A stretch of 64,000 nt of DNA, from contig CAWCYG010000004.1 of NCBI GenBank assembly GCA_963799815.1, positions 620,001 through 684,000 of the forward strand, written 5' to 3'. Shown piece by piece: positions 34,362 through 42,100 of the stretch. Both the position numbers and the translations under genes were made by a program. The notes under the pieces were generated by a model. That model searched no databases. It was not told the origin of the DNA and saw only the letters and a program-made list of their open reading frames with translations. Each line of letters begins with the position of its first letter. Position 1 is the stretch's first letter. This stretch comes from JBDTSW01 sp963799815 (GTDB taxonomy: Bacteria > Actinomycetota > Thermoleophilia > Solirubrobacterales > 70-9).

Positions 34362-35101
34362 CAGCGCTCCATCTCGAGGAGGACGACGGTGCTGCCCACG
34401 TGGGAGTCGGAGTCCGCGATCGGATGGCGACCGGCGGGTACAAGCCCCGCGGCGGCGGCCTCCCGTTCGAGGGTGGAGGCGTCGAGGACATCGAGAAGGT
34501 CCGTGTGCACGAACTCCTCGAGGTCGCCCTGGGGGGAAACGGTCTGGCGCAGACGCCGGACAACGAGCTGGCCGTCTCGTGCGATGACGTCGAGCGGCAG
34601 GCTCGAGTAGACCCACCCATCGCGCTCCCGAGCGTCGGGAAGCATGCCCTCGCCCGCCTCGCCCACGACGCTCTCAGTTCCCTCAACGATCGCGAGCGCG
34701 GCCACGCCACCCGGCGCGAGCGACCGAGCGATGCCCTCGAGAGCAGCGCGCCGCCCGGCGCAACCCTCCAGCAGCTGGATCAGCTGCATCGCTCCGATCA
34801 TGAGCGAATGCGGGCCACCCGAGATCCCCTCACGGACGTCCCCTGCTCGCACCCCCACCGCCAGTTGCTCGGCCTCAGCCCGAGAGGCGAGGATGGACGC
34901 CAGGCCGTGGTCGAGCTCAACGGCGTCGAGCGTGTAACCACGTCGCGCCAGGTGGAGGGCGACGCGGCCCGTACCGGCACCGAGCTCGAGGATCGGATCC
35001 CGATAGGTGCCGGCCAGGGTCTCCCAGAGTGGGAGATCGTCGGAATAGGCCCCGCACTCCAAGTCGTGCCAAACGGGCTCGTGCCCGGTTGTGGCGCTCA
35101 C
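34361..35101 (-). CDS. Class I SAM-dependent methyltransferase between murT and gatD
   Basis: The 246-residue Rossmann methyltransferase has motif I LELGAGTGRVALHLARRG, an acidic residue in DAVELDHGLASIL and the motif IV region SLMIGAMQLIQLL. GTG 35101 overlaps the murT stop as GTGA, and its own stop touches the gatD start, so it is fully embedded in the murT-gatD pair that is normally adjacent. The substrate is unknown; a link to lipid-linked cell-wall precursors is only suggested by context. Confidence 0.82.
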   Translation of the reverse strand: MSATTGHEPVWHDLECGAYSDDLPLWETLAGTYRDPILELGAGTGRVALHLARRGYTLDAVELDHGLASILASRAEAEQLAVGVRAGDVREGISGGPHSLMIGAMQLIQLLEGCAGRRAALEGIARSLAPGGVAALAIVEGTESVVGEAGEGMLPDARERDGWVYSSLPLDVIARDGQLVVRRLRQTVSPQGDLEEFVHTDLLDVLDASTLEREAAAAGLVPAGRHPIADSDSHVGSTVVLLEMER

Positions 35102-36492
35102 GCCCAGTACTCCGGGGCGAGGCCGCGCCTGGCGAGCAGGGTGCGCAGCTCGAGGAGCGCCGTGTAGGTGGGGAGGGCGAAGAGGCGCCCGGACGCCTGG
35201 GCAACCGCTCGATCCAGCGAAGCCTCGATCCGCGGCTCCACCGCGATCGTCTTCGGGGCGAGGCCTGCGTACTTGAGGCGCACGGCCATCTCCGGCGCCC
35301 TGGTGCCTGCGCAGACCACGCGCCGGACCGCTCCGGCCAGAAGCTCGAAGTCGGCATCCCACACCCAGGAGATGTCGCGTCCGTCGGCAATGCGGTCGTT
35401 GAGGGCGATCCAGAGCTCGATCCCGCCCCCGTCGCCCGAATTCCCCGTGCCGCTCTCGAGACGAAGCGTGCGCAGGACCTCGTTGGCGCCGGCGGGGTTC
35501 TTGATCAGCAGGATCGAGACGTCCTTGCCGGCAACGGGGATGGTCTCGACGCGCCCGAACACGGCCTCTGTGCTCGCGATTCCCGCAACGGCCTGTTCCA
35601 GGGGAAGATCCAGCCGCAAAGCGGCCGCGAGCGCCGCCAGCGCGTTGTAGACGTTGTAAAGGCCCGGGAGCGGCAGCTCGAGCTCGACGATTCCGGCTGG
35701 CGTGCGCACCCGGACCCAAGCCCCCTCCATGCCGTGCAGCTCGATCCGCTCGGCGGCGACGTCGGGCGCTGGGCGGTCGGCGTCGCAGTCAGGGCAGGTG
35801 TAGTGGCCGAGGTGGCCGACGAACCCGCGCTCGTACGAGTAAGGCGAACCGCAGCGCCGGCAGTGCTTGGCATCGTGGGCGTGCTGGAGCTCCGGCAGCG
35901 CCTGGCTTTGATCCTCGATGCCGAAATAGGTCACGCCGGGGCGGCGGGCCAGGGAGCGATCGCGCCCCAGGTCCGCGATCAGGGGGTCGTCGGCGTTCAG
36001 CACGAAGGCAGCGCGGCCTGAGAGCTCGGCCACCAAGGCCGCCCACTCGTCGGCAAGCGTCTCGAGCTCGCCGTAGCGGTCGAGCTGGTCACGGAACAGG
36101 TTCGAGAGCACGATCAGCTTCGGCTCGAGCTCGGCGGCAACCTTCGGGAGCCAGGCCTCGTCGACCTCGAACAGACCCTCCTCACCGTGCTGTTCGAGCA
36201 GCGCCGTGGCGACACCCCAGGTCATGTTCGACCCGGCGCGATTGTGTACCGGCTCGCGCCCGGCGGCCCGTAGGGCGCCTGCGAGCATGCTCGCCGTGGT
36301 CGTCTTCCCGTTCGTTGCGCTGATGACGGTGGACCCCATTCCCAAGCCGGCCCCGAGGCGGGCGATGGCGTCGGGTGCCATTCGCAGAAGCACGCGGCCC
36401 GGCAGAGTCGTCCCGCCGCCGCGTCCGCTGCGCCGGCTGAGCGTCCCCACGGCTCGGGCGAGGCTCCGCTTGGCGGCGAAAGCCGCGCTCAC
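35098..36492 (-). CDS. murT: Lipid II isoglutaminyl synthase, ligase subunit MurT
   Basis: MurT is a Mur-ligase-like ATPase amidating the alpha-carboxyl of D-Glu in lipid II together with GatD. The 464-residue protein has the P-loop SATNGKTTTASML, VEVDEAWLP-like FEVDEAWLPK, a zinc ribbon with CRRCGSPY and CPDCDAD (about residues 220-250), and the C-terminal DUF1727 domain. GTG 36492 overlaps the lipid kinase stop as GTGA. This fits a peptidoglycan with amidated glutamate. Confidence 0.92.
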   Translation of the reverse strand: MSAAFAAKRSLARAVGTLSRRSGRGGGTTLPGRVLLRMAPDAIARLGAGLGMGSTVISATNGKTTTASMLAGALRAAGREPVHNRAGSNMTWGVATALLEQHGEEGLFEVDEAWLPKVAAELEPKLIVLSNLFRDQLDRYGELETLADEWAALVAELSGRAAFVLNADDPLIADLGRDRSLARRPGVTYFGIEDQSQALPELQHAHDAKHCRRCGSPYSYERGFVGHLGHYTCPDCDADRPAPDVAAERIELHGMEGAWVRVRTPAGIVELELPLPGLYNVYNALAALAAALRLDLPLEQAVAGIASTEAVFGRVETIPVAGKDVSILLIKNPAGANEVLRTLRLESGTGNSGDGGGIELWIALNDRIADGRDISWVWDADFELLAGAVRRVVCAGTRAPEMAVRLKYAGLAPKTIAVEPRIEASLDRAVAQASGRLFALPTYTALLELRTLLARRGLAPEYWA

Positions 36493-37388
36493 GATGGATC
36501 CCCGGAGTCCGGGGCGATGATGCGTAACGCGCCCGGAAGGACGCTCACCGTGGCGGGAAGGTCCGTGAGGTGGTCTCCGTCCGCGTAAACCGCGAATGGG
36601 CGATCAGCCGCCAGCTGGACCTCCCGAGCGCGCCTCACGGTGACTTCAGGCGTCTTTACGTGCGTGCCCTTGAAGATTCTCCCGAGCACGCGGGTCAGGA
36701 ACCTGAGCTTGCCCATCTCGGCAACCCAGACAACGTCGAGGTAGCCGTCATCGAGCGCTGCGCCAGGGGCTGCCTGCATCCCGCCGCCGTAGGCGGGCCC
36801 GTTGGCGGCCCCGACCGAGTAGCCGGTGAACCCGGAGTCCTGTCCATCGAGCCTCAAGGTAAAGCGAGCGGGCTTCCACTCCGCGAGCGCGCGCAGAGCC
36901 GCGTACAGGTAGACGGCGCCGCCGCGCATGCGCCTGGCCTCGTTGGCGATGCGATTCGCATCCGAATCGAAGCCGCAGCTCGCGATGCACAGGTAACGCT
37001 TGCCGTTGACCTCGCCGACGTCGATCTCACGCACGGACCCCGAGGCGAGCACCTCGACCGCGCCCTCGATCTCGGTTGGGATCCCCAGCACCCGCGCGAG
37101 GTCGTTGCCACGGCCGGCGGGAATGACCCCGAAGCGCGCCCCCGTGTTGGCGAGCACCCCGCCGACCTGCCCGATCAAGCCGTCGCCTGACATCACCACG
37201 ACGGTCTCGCCCTGCTCCGCGGCGGTGCGGGCCTCTGCGCAACCGTGCTCGACGCTCGTGGTGACAACGATCCGCGGGTCGATGCCCGCCACCCGCAGCG
37301 CAGCCTCCACGCGCGGGAGCAGCTGGGCGGTTCGACCGCCGCCGGCGGACGGGTTCACCAAGAGCAGGTGCCGGGCGTCGGGCGTCAC
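36489..37388 (-). CDS. Diacylglycerol/sphingosine-kinase-family lipid kinase (DagK/YegS-like)
   Basis: The 299-residue protein has VNPSAGGGRT, MSGDGLIGQVGGVLANTGARFGVIPAGRGNDLARVLGIP (nucleotide-binding GDG and GRGND motifs) and a C-terminal beta domain with AADGD-type YADGDHLTD. Such enzymes phosphorylate diacylglycerol or related lipids at the membrane and recycle lipid debris from cell-wall synthesis. The start at GTG 37388 is set by a leaderless -10 box. It heads the operon with murT, methyltransferase and gatD. Confidence 0.87.
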   Translation of the reverse strand: MTPDARHLLLVNPSAGGGRTAQLLPRVEAALRVAGIDPRIVVTTSVEHGCAEARTAAEQGETVVVMSGDGLIGQVGGVLANTGARFGVIPAGRGNDLARVLGIPTEIEGAVEVLASGSVREIDVGEVNGKRYLCIASCGFDSDANRIANEARRMRGGAVYLYAALRALAEWKPARFTLRLDGQDSGFTGYSVGAANGPAYGGGMQAAPGAALDDGYLDVVWVAEMGKLRFLTRVLGRIFKGTHVKTPEVTVRRAREVQLAADRPFAVYADGDHLTDLPATVSVLPGALRIIAPDSGDPS

Positions 37389-37395
37389 CGGATGG

Positions 37396-37401
37396 AGCCT
37401 A
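37396..37401 (-). promoter_or_regulatory. -10 box of the lipid kinase-murT-gatD operon (leaderless)
   Basis: On the minus strand TAGGCT lies exactly 7 nt before GTG 37388. It is 27 bp from the oppositely directed -10 of the cyclophilin gene. Confidence 0.55.
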
Positions 37402-37427
37402 GATAACCCCAGCGCCGGAGCCGAATG

Positions 37428-37433
37428 TACGCT
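37428..37433 (+). promoter_or_regulatory. -10 box of the cyclophilin lipoprotein gene
   Basis: TACGCT is 8 nt before TTG 37442. Confidence 0.45.
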
Positions 37434-37441
37434 CACGGGCC

Positions 37442-38128
37442 TTGCCCGGTCCACTCTCAAAAAGCGGGATGCTCGCCTTGATGGCGCTTGCGGCTGCGCT
37501 CGTGCTGGGCGCTTGCGGCGGCTCCGACGACGAGCCGGCCTCGGACGGGAGCGCCGAGGCGGAGTCGGAGTGCGAGGAGGTCCCGGCCGCGGAGCCCAAG
37601 CAAGTGAAGCTGAAGGCGCCGAAGCAGACCGTGAAGCCTGGGGAGAAGCTGACCGCGACGGTCGAGACCAACTGCGGCAGTTTCGACATCGCGCTGGATA
37701 CAAAGGGATCCCCCAAGACCGCGAACTCCTTCGCCTTCCTCGTGCGCGAGGGGGTCTACGACGGGACCCCGTTTCACCGGGTGATCGACGGCTTCGTGAT
37801 TCAGGGCGGGGACCCGGCGGCCGACGGCAGCGGGGACATCGGCTACGAGGTCGTCGAGAAGGTCCCCGCGGGCACGGAGTACACCAAGGGCATGGTCGCG
37901 ATGGTAAAGACGGCGGCCGACTTCGATGGCACCTCGAGCAGTCAGTTCTTCGTCGTCACTGCGGTCGATGCCGCCCTGCCGCCGCAGTACGCGGTACTGG
38001 GCGAGGTCTCGAGTGGTTTTGAGACGGTTGAGCGGATCGAGGCGCTCGCCGATCCCGCGCTCGCCGACGAGATGGTGGCCCTGCCCACGATGCCGGTCGT
38101 GATCGAGAGCCTCACGCTCGGGTCCTGA
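37442..38128 (+). CDS. Peptidyl-prolyl cis-trans isomerase lipoprotein (cyclophilin type)
   Basis: A lipoprotein signal (LMALAAALVLGACGG, lipobox LGAC with Cys near residue 25) is followed by a Ser/Glu-rich spacer, a short beta domain and a cyclophilin domain (YDGTPFHRVIDGFVIQGGD, SQFFVV). It would fold proteins on the outer face of the membrane. The start is TTG 37442, chosen from the -10 box 8 nt upstream; the internal ATG at 37469 is an alternative that would still leave a signal peptide. Confidence 0.88.
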   Translation: MPGPLSKSGMLALMALAAALVLGACGGSDDEPASDGSAEAESECEEVPAAEPKQVKLKAPKQTVKPGEKLTATVETNCGSFDIALDTKGSPKTANSFAFLVREGVYDGTPFHRVIDGFVIQGGDPAADGSGDIGYEVVEKVPAGTEYTKGMVAMVKTAADFDGTSSSQFFVVTAVDAALPPQYAVLGEVSSGFETVERIEALADPALADEMVALPTMPVVIESLTLGS

Positions 38129-38133
38129 GCGAG

Positions 38134-38994
38134 ATGGCGACCGAGTTCGAGGTCGATGCCGCGGGAGTAGAGCTCGCGGGTGCGGTCGAGGAGGCGCCGG
38201 ACTCGGCACCGCAGGCAAGCATCGTCACCTTGCACGGCCTCACGGCCACCAGGCGCACGGTGGTGCACGGCTCACGACACCTGCCGCGGGCGGGTTTTCG
38301 CTTGGTGGCCTACGACGCGAGGGGCCACGGGGCGTCCGAGGCCCCGCCGCTCGGGTCCTACGGCTACGAGCAGCTCGCCGGCGACGCCGCCGCGGTGATC
38401 GATGCGCGGGTGGGGGAGGGGGGTCCCTCAACGCCCGTTCTCGCAGGCCATTCGATGGGGGCCCATACGGCCGCGGCGCTCGCGCTGGGCGACCCAGGCC
38501 GGATCGCGGGGCTCGTCTTGATCGGGCCGGCCGTGACCGGGGAGCCGGCGTCGGAGGAAAGCCTCGCGGGCTGGGAACGGCTCGCGGACGGCATCGATCG
38601 TGATGGCGTCGAGGGGTTCCTGGACGCCTACGACCACAACCTGGCGCCGGAATGGCGCGAGACGCTCCTGCGAGTCGCGCGCCAGCGGCTGCAGGCTCAC
38701 GAGCACATTGAAGGGGTCGCCCGCGCGCTGCGGGAGGTTCCCAGGTCGCTCCCGTTCGAGGGCATCGGCGCGCTCGGGCGCCTGGACATCCCTGCGCTCG
38801 TCGTCGCCAGCCACGACGAGGCTGATCCCGGCCATGCCTATGAGATCGCGGAGATCTGGGCAGACGCTCTGCCGCACGCGCGCCTGGTGAGCGAGGAGCC
38901 AGGGGAGTCCCCGCTCGCGTGGCAGGGTGGGCGCCTCTCCCGCGCGATCGAGGAGTTCTGCCGCTCGGAAGCGGTGCGCGAGCGGCTCGACTAG
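38134..38994 (+). CDS. Alpha/beta hydrolase fold protein
   Basis: The 286-residue protein has the oxyanion region TLHGLTATRR, YDARGHGAS, the nucleophile elbow AGHSMGAH and the acid region VASHDEADPGH. At the C-terminal position where the catalytic His normally occurs I see EEPGESPLAWQGG with no histidine. Either another histidine serves, or this is a non-hydrolytic or unusual member. It starts 6 nt after the cyclophilin gene, so it is co-transcribed, and overlaps the convergent DUF3052 gene by 4 nt at the ends. Confidence 0.78.
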   Translation: MATEFEVDAAGVELAGAVEEAPDSAPQASIVTLHGLTATRRTVVHGSRHLPRAGFRLVAYDARGHGASEAPPLGSYGYEQLAGDAAAVIDARVGEGGPSTPVLAGHSMGAHTAAALALGDPGRIAGLVLIGPAVTGEPASEESLAGWERLADGIDRDGVEGFLDAYDHNLAPEWRETLLRVARQRLQAHEHIEGVARALREVPRSLPFEGIGALGRLDIPALVVASHDEADPGHAYEIAEIWADALPHARLVSEEPGESPLAWQGGRLSRAIEEFCRSEAVRERLD

Positions 38995-39401
38995 CCCGGC
39001 CGGTCCGCCAGCCGATAGACGAGCCGTAGGCCGGACCATGTCTCGTCGATCGCGCAGACCTTGTTGTCGACGAGGCCGTTCCCAAGCGCGATCTCACGCG
39101 CGACGTCCTCCGTCATATCGGTCTCCACGCCCGAAGCGCGTTTCGGCCATGCGATCCAGATGCCGCCGTCGTAGCCGAGGGCGCGCTTTAGAGCCCCGAA
39201 GCGGCGCTCGAGTTGGGTACGCGCCGTGACGAAGCAGACCAACACGTCCGAGCGGCCACGAGCAGCGGTGGTTATGGAAACCCCGTCGGGCAGCTCGCCC
39301 AGCGTGATCTCGAAGCCGTCGGGAGCGTCCAGGAGGGCGAGGCGGTGTCCCTCCTTGATCCCAAGCTTCCTCGGCAGCGGCGTGCCCGAGTAACCGGCCA
39401 T
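38991..39401 (-). CDS. DUF3052 family protein
   Basis: The 136-residue protein opens with MAGYSGTPLPRKLGIKEGHR and has LVCFVTARTQLERRF, GGIWIAWPKRASGVETDMTE and VDNKVCAIDETWSGLRLVYRL, all conserved in actinobacterial DUF3052 proteins. Function is unknown; the family is small, cytoplasmic and widespread. ATG 39401 has a -10 box 6 nt upstream, and only 24 bp separate its start from that of the divergent PRC-barrel-like gene. Confidence 0.85.
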   Translation of the reverse strand: MAGYSGTPLPRKLGIKEGHRLALLDAPDGFEITLGELPDGVSITTAARGRSDVLVCFVTARTQLERRFGALKRALGYDGGIWIAWPKRASGVETDMTEDVAREIALGNGLVDNKVCAIDETWSGLRLVYRLADRPG

Positions 39402-39407
39402 GGGGGC

Positions 39408-39417
39408 AGCCTATGCT
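39408..39417. promoter_or_regulatory. Overlapping divergent -10 boxes
   Basis: The ten bases AGCCTATGCT contain TAGGCT on the minus strand (39413-39408, 6 nt before ATG 39401) and TATGCT on the plus strand (39412-39417, 8 nt before GTG 39426). The two boxes share two base pairs, so the polymerases should exclude each other. Confidence 0.5.
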
Positions 39418-39425
39418 TTGGCGCC

Positions 39426-39764
39426 GTGACCGACGAGGGGCATGCCATCCACTACAACGCCGTCGAACGGGGCACTCGCGTGGTCTCGTCGGACGGGGTT
39501 GAGGTGGGGACGGTCGACGAGGTCGTCGACAACTACCGCGAGCACATCCTGGACGGGATCGTGGTCGATACGCCAGATGCCGGGCTGCGATTCGTCGACG
39601 GACCGGAGGTCGCCCGGACCGCTGAGCGTTTGGTGACGCTCGCGATCACAGCCGAGGAGGCGGCACGGCTGGGCCCTCCCGAGAAGGCGGCGGGGGCCTT
39701 TCGCCCCAACGTCCGCAGCGGTCGGCTCGGCAAGTTCCTGGGCGGTGGCTGGAAGCGCGAGTAG
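39426..39764 (+). CDS. Small PRC-barrel-like protein
   Basis: The 112-residue protein reads ERGTRVVSSDGVEVGTVDEVVDNYREHILDGIVVDTPDAGLRFVDGPEVARTAERLVTL, a pattern of short strands (V-SDG-EVG-V-EV) typical of PRC-barrel proteins, with a basic C-terminus GRLGKFLGGGWKRE. GTG 39426 is chosen from the -10 box; the open frame upstream crosses the divergent promoter. Function unknown. Confidence 0.65.
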   Translation: MTDEGHAIHYNAVERGTRVVSSDGVEVGTVDEVVDNYREHILDGIVVDTPDAGLRFVDGPEVARTAERLVTLAITAEEAARLGPPEKAAGAFRPNVRSGRLGKFLGGGWKRE

Positions 39765-39778
39765 GGACCCGCCGGGAC

Positions 39779-40294
39779 TCAGCGGTCGTTGTCTTTGTCG
39801 TCGTCCCAGTCGCGGAACTTCTGGTCGCCCAGCGGCAGCGCCGCCCACAGCCCCGTGAACAGGATGGCGAAGCAGATCGCGCTGATGATCGCCTCAGTCT
39901 CGCCGAAGACGATGTGGGCGATCAGGGCGATGGCGCTCGTCATCGCAACCGCCAGGACCCCCAGCCCGATCAGCGAGAGCGTGTTGGAGCGCATGACGAT
40001 CTCACGCTTCATTCCCTCGCGGAAGAGCACGCGATGGATCGCAGTCGGCGCGATCAAGAGCGCCGTCGCGACGGCCGTCGCGATGAGCACGAAGAAGTAG
40101 CCGTTGCGCTCAAAGGTCGTGAGGGTCGGAAAGGCCTGGCTGAATGGGACGGTGAGCAGGAACGCGAAGAGGACCTGAACGCCCGGGAGCGCGACGCGCA
40201 GCTCCTGCAGGAGCTGCTCGAGGTTCTTGTCGAGACGCTCCTTCTCGGTCTCGTCGTCGCGAGACCCGTCGGCCTCTTTGTCCTCGTTCCCCAT
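39779..40294 (-). CDS. DUF6328-like four-TM membrane protein
   Basis: The 171-residue protein has a charged N-terminus, then LLQELRVALPGVQVLFAFLLTVPFSQAF, FFVLIATAVATALLIAPTAIHRVLF, LIGLGVLAVAMTSAIALIAHIVFG and AIISAICFAILFTGLWAALPL: four membrane helices with the characteristic ELRVxxPGxQVLFAFLLxxPF motif of this actinobacterial family. Function unknown. ATG 40294 precedes the charged segment; the divergent neighbour starts 97 nt away. Confidence 0.75.
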   Translation of the reverse strand: MGNEDKEADGSRDDETEKERLDKNLEQLLQELRVALPGVQVLFAFLLTVPFSQAFPTLTTFERNGYFFVLIATAVATALLIAPTAIHRVLFREGMKREIVMRSNTLSLIGLGVLAVAMTSAIALIAHIVFGETEAIISAICFAILFTGLWAALPLGDQKFRDWDDDKDNDR

Positions 40295-40378
40295 GAAGCT
40301 TGAGATGAGGTCTACCCCGGAGTGGCTGAGGCGAATCCCCCAGCGCGCTTCCTGGGCGTAGAACGCCGCCTGCGCGGG

Positions 40379-40384
40379 TAGGCA
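40379..40384 (+). promoter_or_regulatory. -10 box of the anti-sigma-like gene
   Basis: TAGGCA lies 6 nt before GTG 40391. Confidence 0.4.
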
Positions 40385-40390
40385 AAAGCC

Positions 40391-41215
40391 GTGTTGGCCG
40401 CGGATCTTCGCCTCGTGCTTCCCGCACGCGCGGAAGAGGTGGCGGTGGTACGCCACGCTGTCGCCGGGCTGGCGGAGGCGCTCGAGATGGATCCGGCCCA
40501 GGTCGTCGACCTGAAGACCGTCGTTACCGAAGCGTGCATGAACGTCGTGATCCACGCCTACGACGACGGCATCGGACCGATGGAGGTCGAAGCCCAGCGC
40601 GACGACGATTGCCTGGTCGTGGTGGTTCGCGACCATGGGGGCGGCATCCGCCCGCGGCCCGACATGAGCCGCGAGAGCCTGCGGATGGGCCTGCCGCTGA
40701 TCGCGGCGCTCTCAACCGATTTCTCGATCGTGGGCGGCCCAGGGCGGGGGACCGAGGTCACCATGCGAATGGCCCTGGAGGCGCGTGCGGGCGCCGATGA
40801 GACCGTCGCCGAGCCGATCGCCGCTACCGATGCGAGGGGGGGAACCGTGATGTCCATGCCGGCGGGCGAGCTCGTGGGTGCCGTGCTCTCCCGCGTCGTT
40901 TCCATCTTCGCGGTGAGGGCCAATTTCTCGGTCGATCGGCTCTCCGACGCGGTCCTGCTGGCTGATGCCATCTCCTCGCAGGCCGCCGACCACTTCCCTG
41001 ATGGGACGACCCGTGTCTTAGTCGACGAAGATGGGACGGCGGTGAGCGTCAGGGTTGGCCCGCTCGTGGATGGAGCCGGCGATCGCCTGCGCGCAGACAT
41101 GCAGATTCCCGGTATCGGCGCCTCGCTCGAGGCCCTGGCAGACACGGTCACCGTCGAGCGCCAAGACGGTGAGGAGCACCTGTTGTTAGAGATCGCTTCT
41201 CAACCGGGCCGCTGA
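40391..41215 (+). CDS. RsbW/SpoIIAB-like ATP-binding anti-sigma protein with a second half-domain
   Basis: The 274-residue protein starts with an HATPase_c domain of the anti-sigma kinase type: N box VVTEACMNVVIHAY, G1 VRDHGGGI and GLPLIAALS (about residues 40-110). After a linker, residues ~150-274 (GELVGAVLSRVVSIFAVRANFSVDRLSDAVLLADAI to the end) resemble a second, degenerate copy without clear N or G boxes. It faces a SigB-like sigma gene tail-to-tail with 7 bp between the stops, so the two likely form a partner-switching pair. No anti-anti-sigma gene is seen here. Confidence 0.78.
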   Translation: MLAADLRLVLPARAEEVAVVRHAVAGLAEALEMDPAQVVDLKTVVTEACMNVVIHAYDDGIGPMEVEAQRDDDCLVVVVRDHGGGIRPRPDMSRESLRMGLPLIAALSTDFSIVGGPGRGTEVTMRMALEARAGADETVAEPIAATDARGGTVMSMPAGELVGAVLSRVVSIFAVRANFSVDRLSDAVLLADAISSQAADHFPDGTTRVLVDEDGTAVSVRVGPLVDGAGDRLRADMQIPGIGASLEALADTVTVERQDGEEHLLLEIASQPGR

Positions 41216-41222
41216 GCGGCAC

Positions 41223-42026
41223 CTAGCGCGGCTCGCCGGGGTCGGAGGCGGCGCGGACCCGCTCGAGCGCCTTGCGGAGTATGCGCGAGATGTGCATCTG
41301 CGAGTAGCCGACCCGCTCCGCGATCTTCGACTGAGTGAGGTCCTCGACGAAGCGCAGTCGCAGCACCTCGCGCTCGAGGTCCGTAAGGACGCGGGCGCCA
41401 GAGCTGATCGCGGAGCGCTCCTCGACCAGCTCGAAGCCGGGATCATCGCCGCCCACTCGATCTCCGATCGACGAGTCGCCGAGGTCCTCGCCGCCGGCGG
41501 GCTGATCGAGCGACATGGTCCGACGCGCATCCGACGCCTCCATCGCCTCGAGCACGTCGGCCTCGCTGATCACCAGCTTGTCGGAGACCTCTCGCACCGT
41601 TGGAGAGCGCTCGAGATCGCTTCCCAGCTTGGTGATGGTGTCCTCGACATCGCGAATCCGCTCTTGGAGGCCACGGGGGACACGGAGCGTCCAGACGCGA
41701 TCCCGGAAGTGACGACGCAGCTCGCCGAGGATCGTGGGGCCGGCGAAAGCGGCGAACGGCACCCCTCGGGAGGGATCGAAGCGCTCGAGCGCTCCCATCA
41801 AGCCGACGCTCGCGACCTGCACGAGGTCATCCGACGGCTCCGCGCCGCCCGCGTAGCGCATCGCCAGGCTGCGAGCGAGGGGAAGAAAGCGGTTGACGAG
41901 CTCCTCGCGCAACCTAGGATCACGCGTCTCCGCGAAGCGCTCGAGCAGCTCACGCTCGGCCGCGAGGCCCTCGGGCGGGCCGGGGGCCGGGGCATTGGGG
42001 TCACCACCCTGCGGACCCGACGTCAA
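41223..42026 (-). CDS. RNA polymerase sigma factor, SigB/SigF/SigI-like (group 3)
   Basis: The 267-residue factor has region 2 (RFLPLARSLAMRYAGGAEPSDDLVQVASVGLMGALERFDPSRG, FAGPTILGELRRHFRD, WTLRVPRGLQE), region 3 (SPTVREVSDKL) and region 4 (LTDLEREVLRLRFVEDLTQSKIAERVGYSQMHISRILRKAL). The YSQMHxSR end is typical of general-stress SigB/SigF. The start is TTG 42026, whose bases overlap the stop of a 21-codon upstream ORF (TTGA). Its expected antagonist is the convergent RsbW-like gene. Confidence 0.93.
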   Translation of the reverse strand: MTSGPQGGDPNAPAPGPPEGLAAERELLERFAETRDPRLREELVNRFLPLARSLAMRYAGGAEPSDDLVQVASVGLMGALERFDPSRGVPFAAFAGPTILGELRRHFRDRVWTLRVPRGLQERIRDVEDTITKLGSDLERSPTVREVSDKLVISEADVLEAMEASDARRTMSLDQPAGGEDLGDSSIGDRVGGDDPGFELVEERSAISSGARVLTDLEREVLRLRFVEDLTQSKIAERVGYSQMHISRILRKALERVRAASDPGEPR

Positions 42027-42088
42027 CTGACCCTTTCAGACAACAGAAGCCCGGGGCATGCCCGGGCTTCTGTGCTGCCTCGCCGCAT
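42023..42088 (-). CDS. Putative 21-residue leader peptide of the sigma factor gene
   Basis: On the minus strand a TATACG box is followed after 6 nt by ATG 42088. The 21-codon frame ends with TGA overlapping the sigma factor TTG as TTGA. A 13-bp hairpin lies wholly inside it. The arrangement suggests translational coupling or attenuation. There is no homology evidence, so this rests on geometry alone. Confidence 0.4.
   Translation of the reverse strand: MRRGSTEARACPGLLLSERVS
42043..42073. terminator. Perfect 13-bp hairpin upstream of the sigma factor gene
   Basis: ACAGAAGCCCGGG (42043-42055) and CCCGGGCTTCTGT (42061-42073) pair perfectly around a 5-nt loop. On the minus strand it sits 17 nt before the TTG start. 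It could end yqgE transcripts or act as an attenuator of the sigma gene. No T run follows on either strand. Confidence 0.55.
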
Positions 42089-42094
42089 GTGCGA

Positions 42095-42100
42095 CGTATA
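42095..42100 (-). promoter_or_regulatory. Candidate -10 box of the sigma factor leader
   Basis: TATACG on the minus strand is 6 nt before ATG 42088. No good -35 is visible. Confidence 0.35.
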
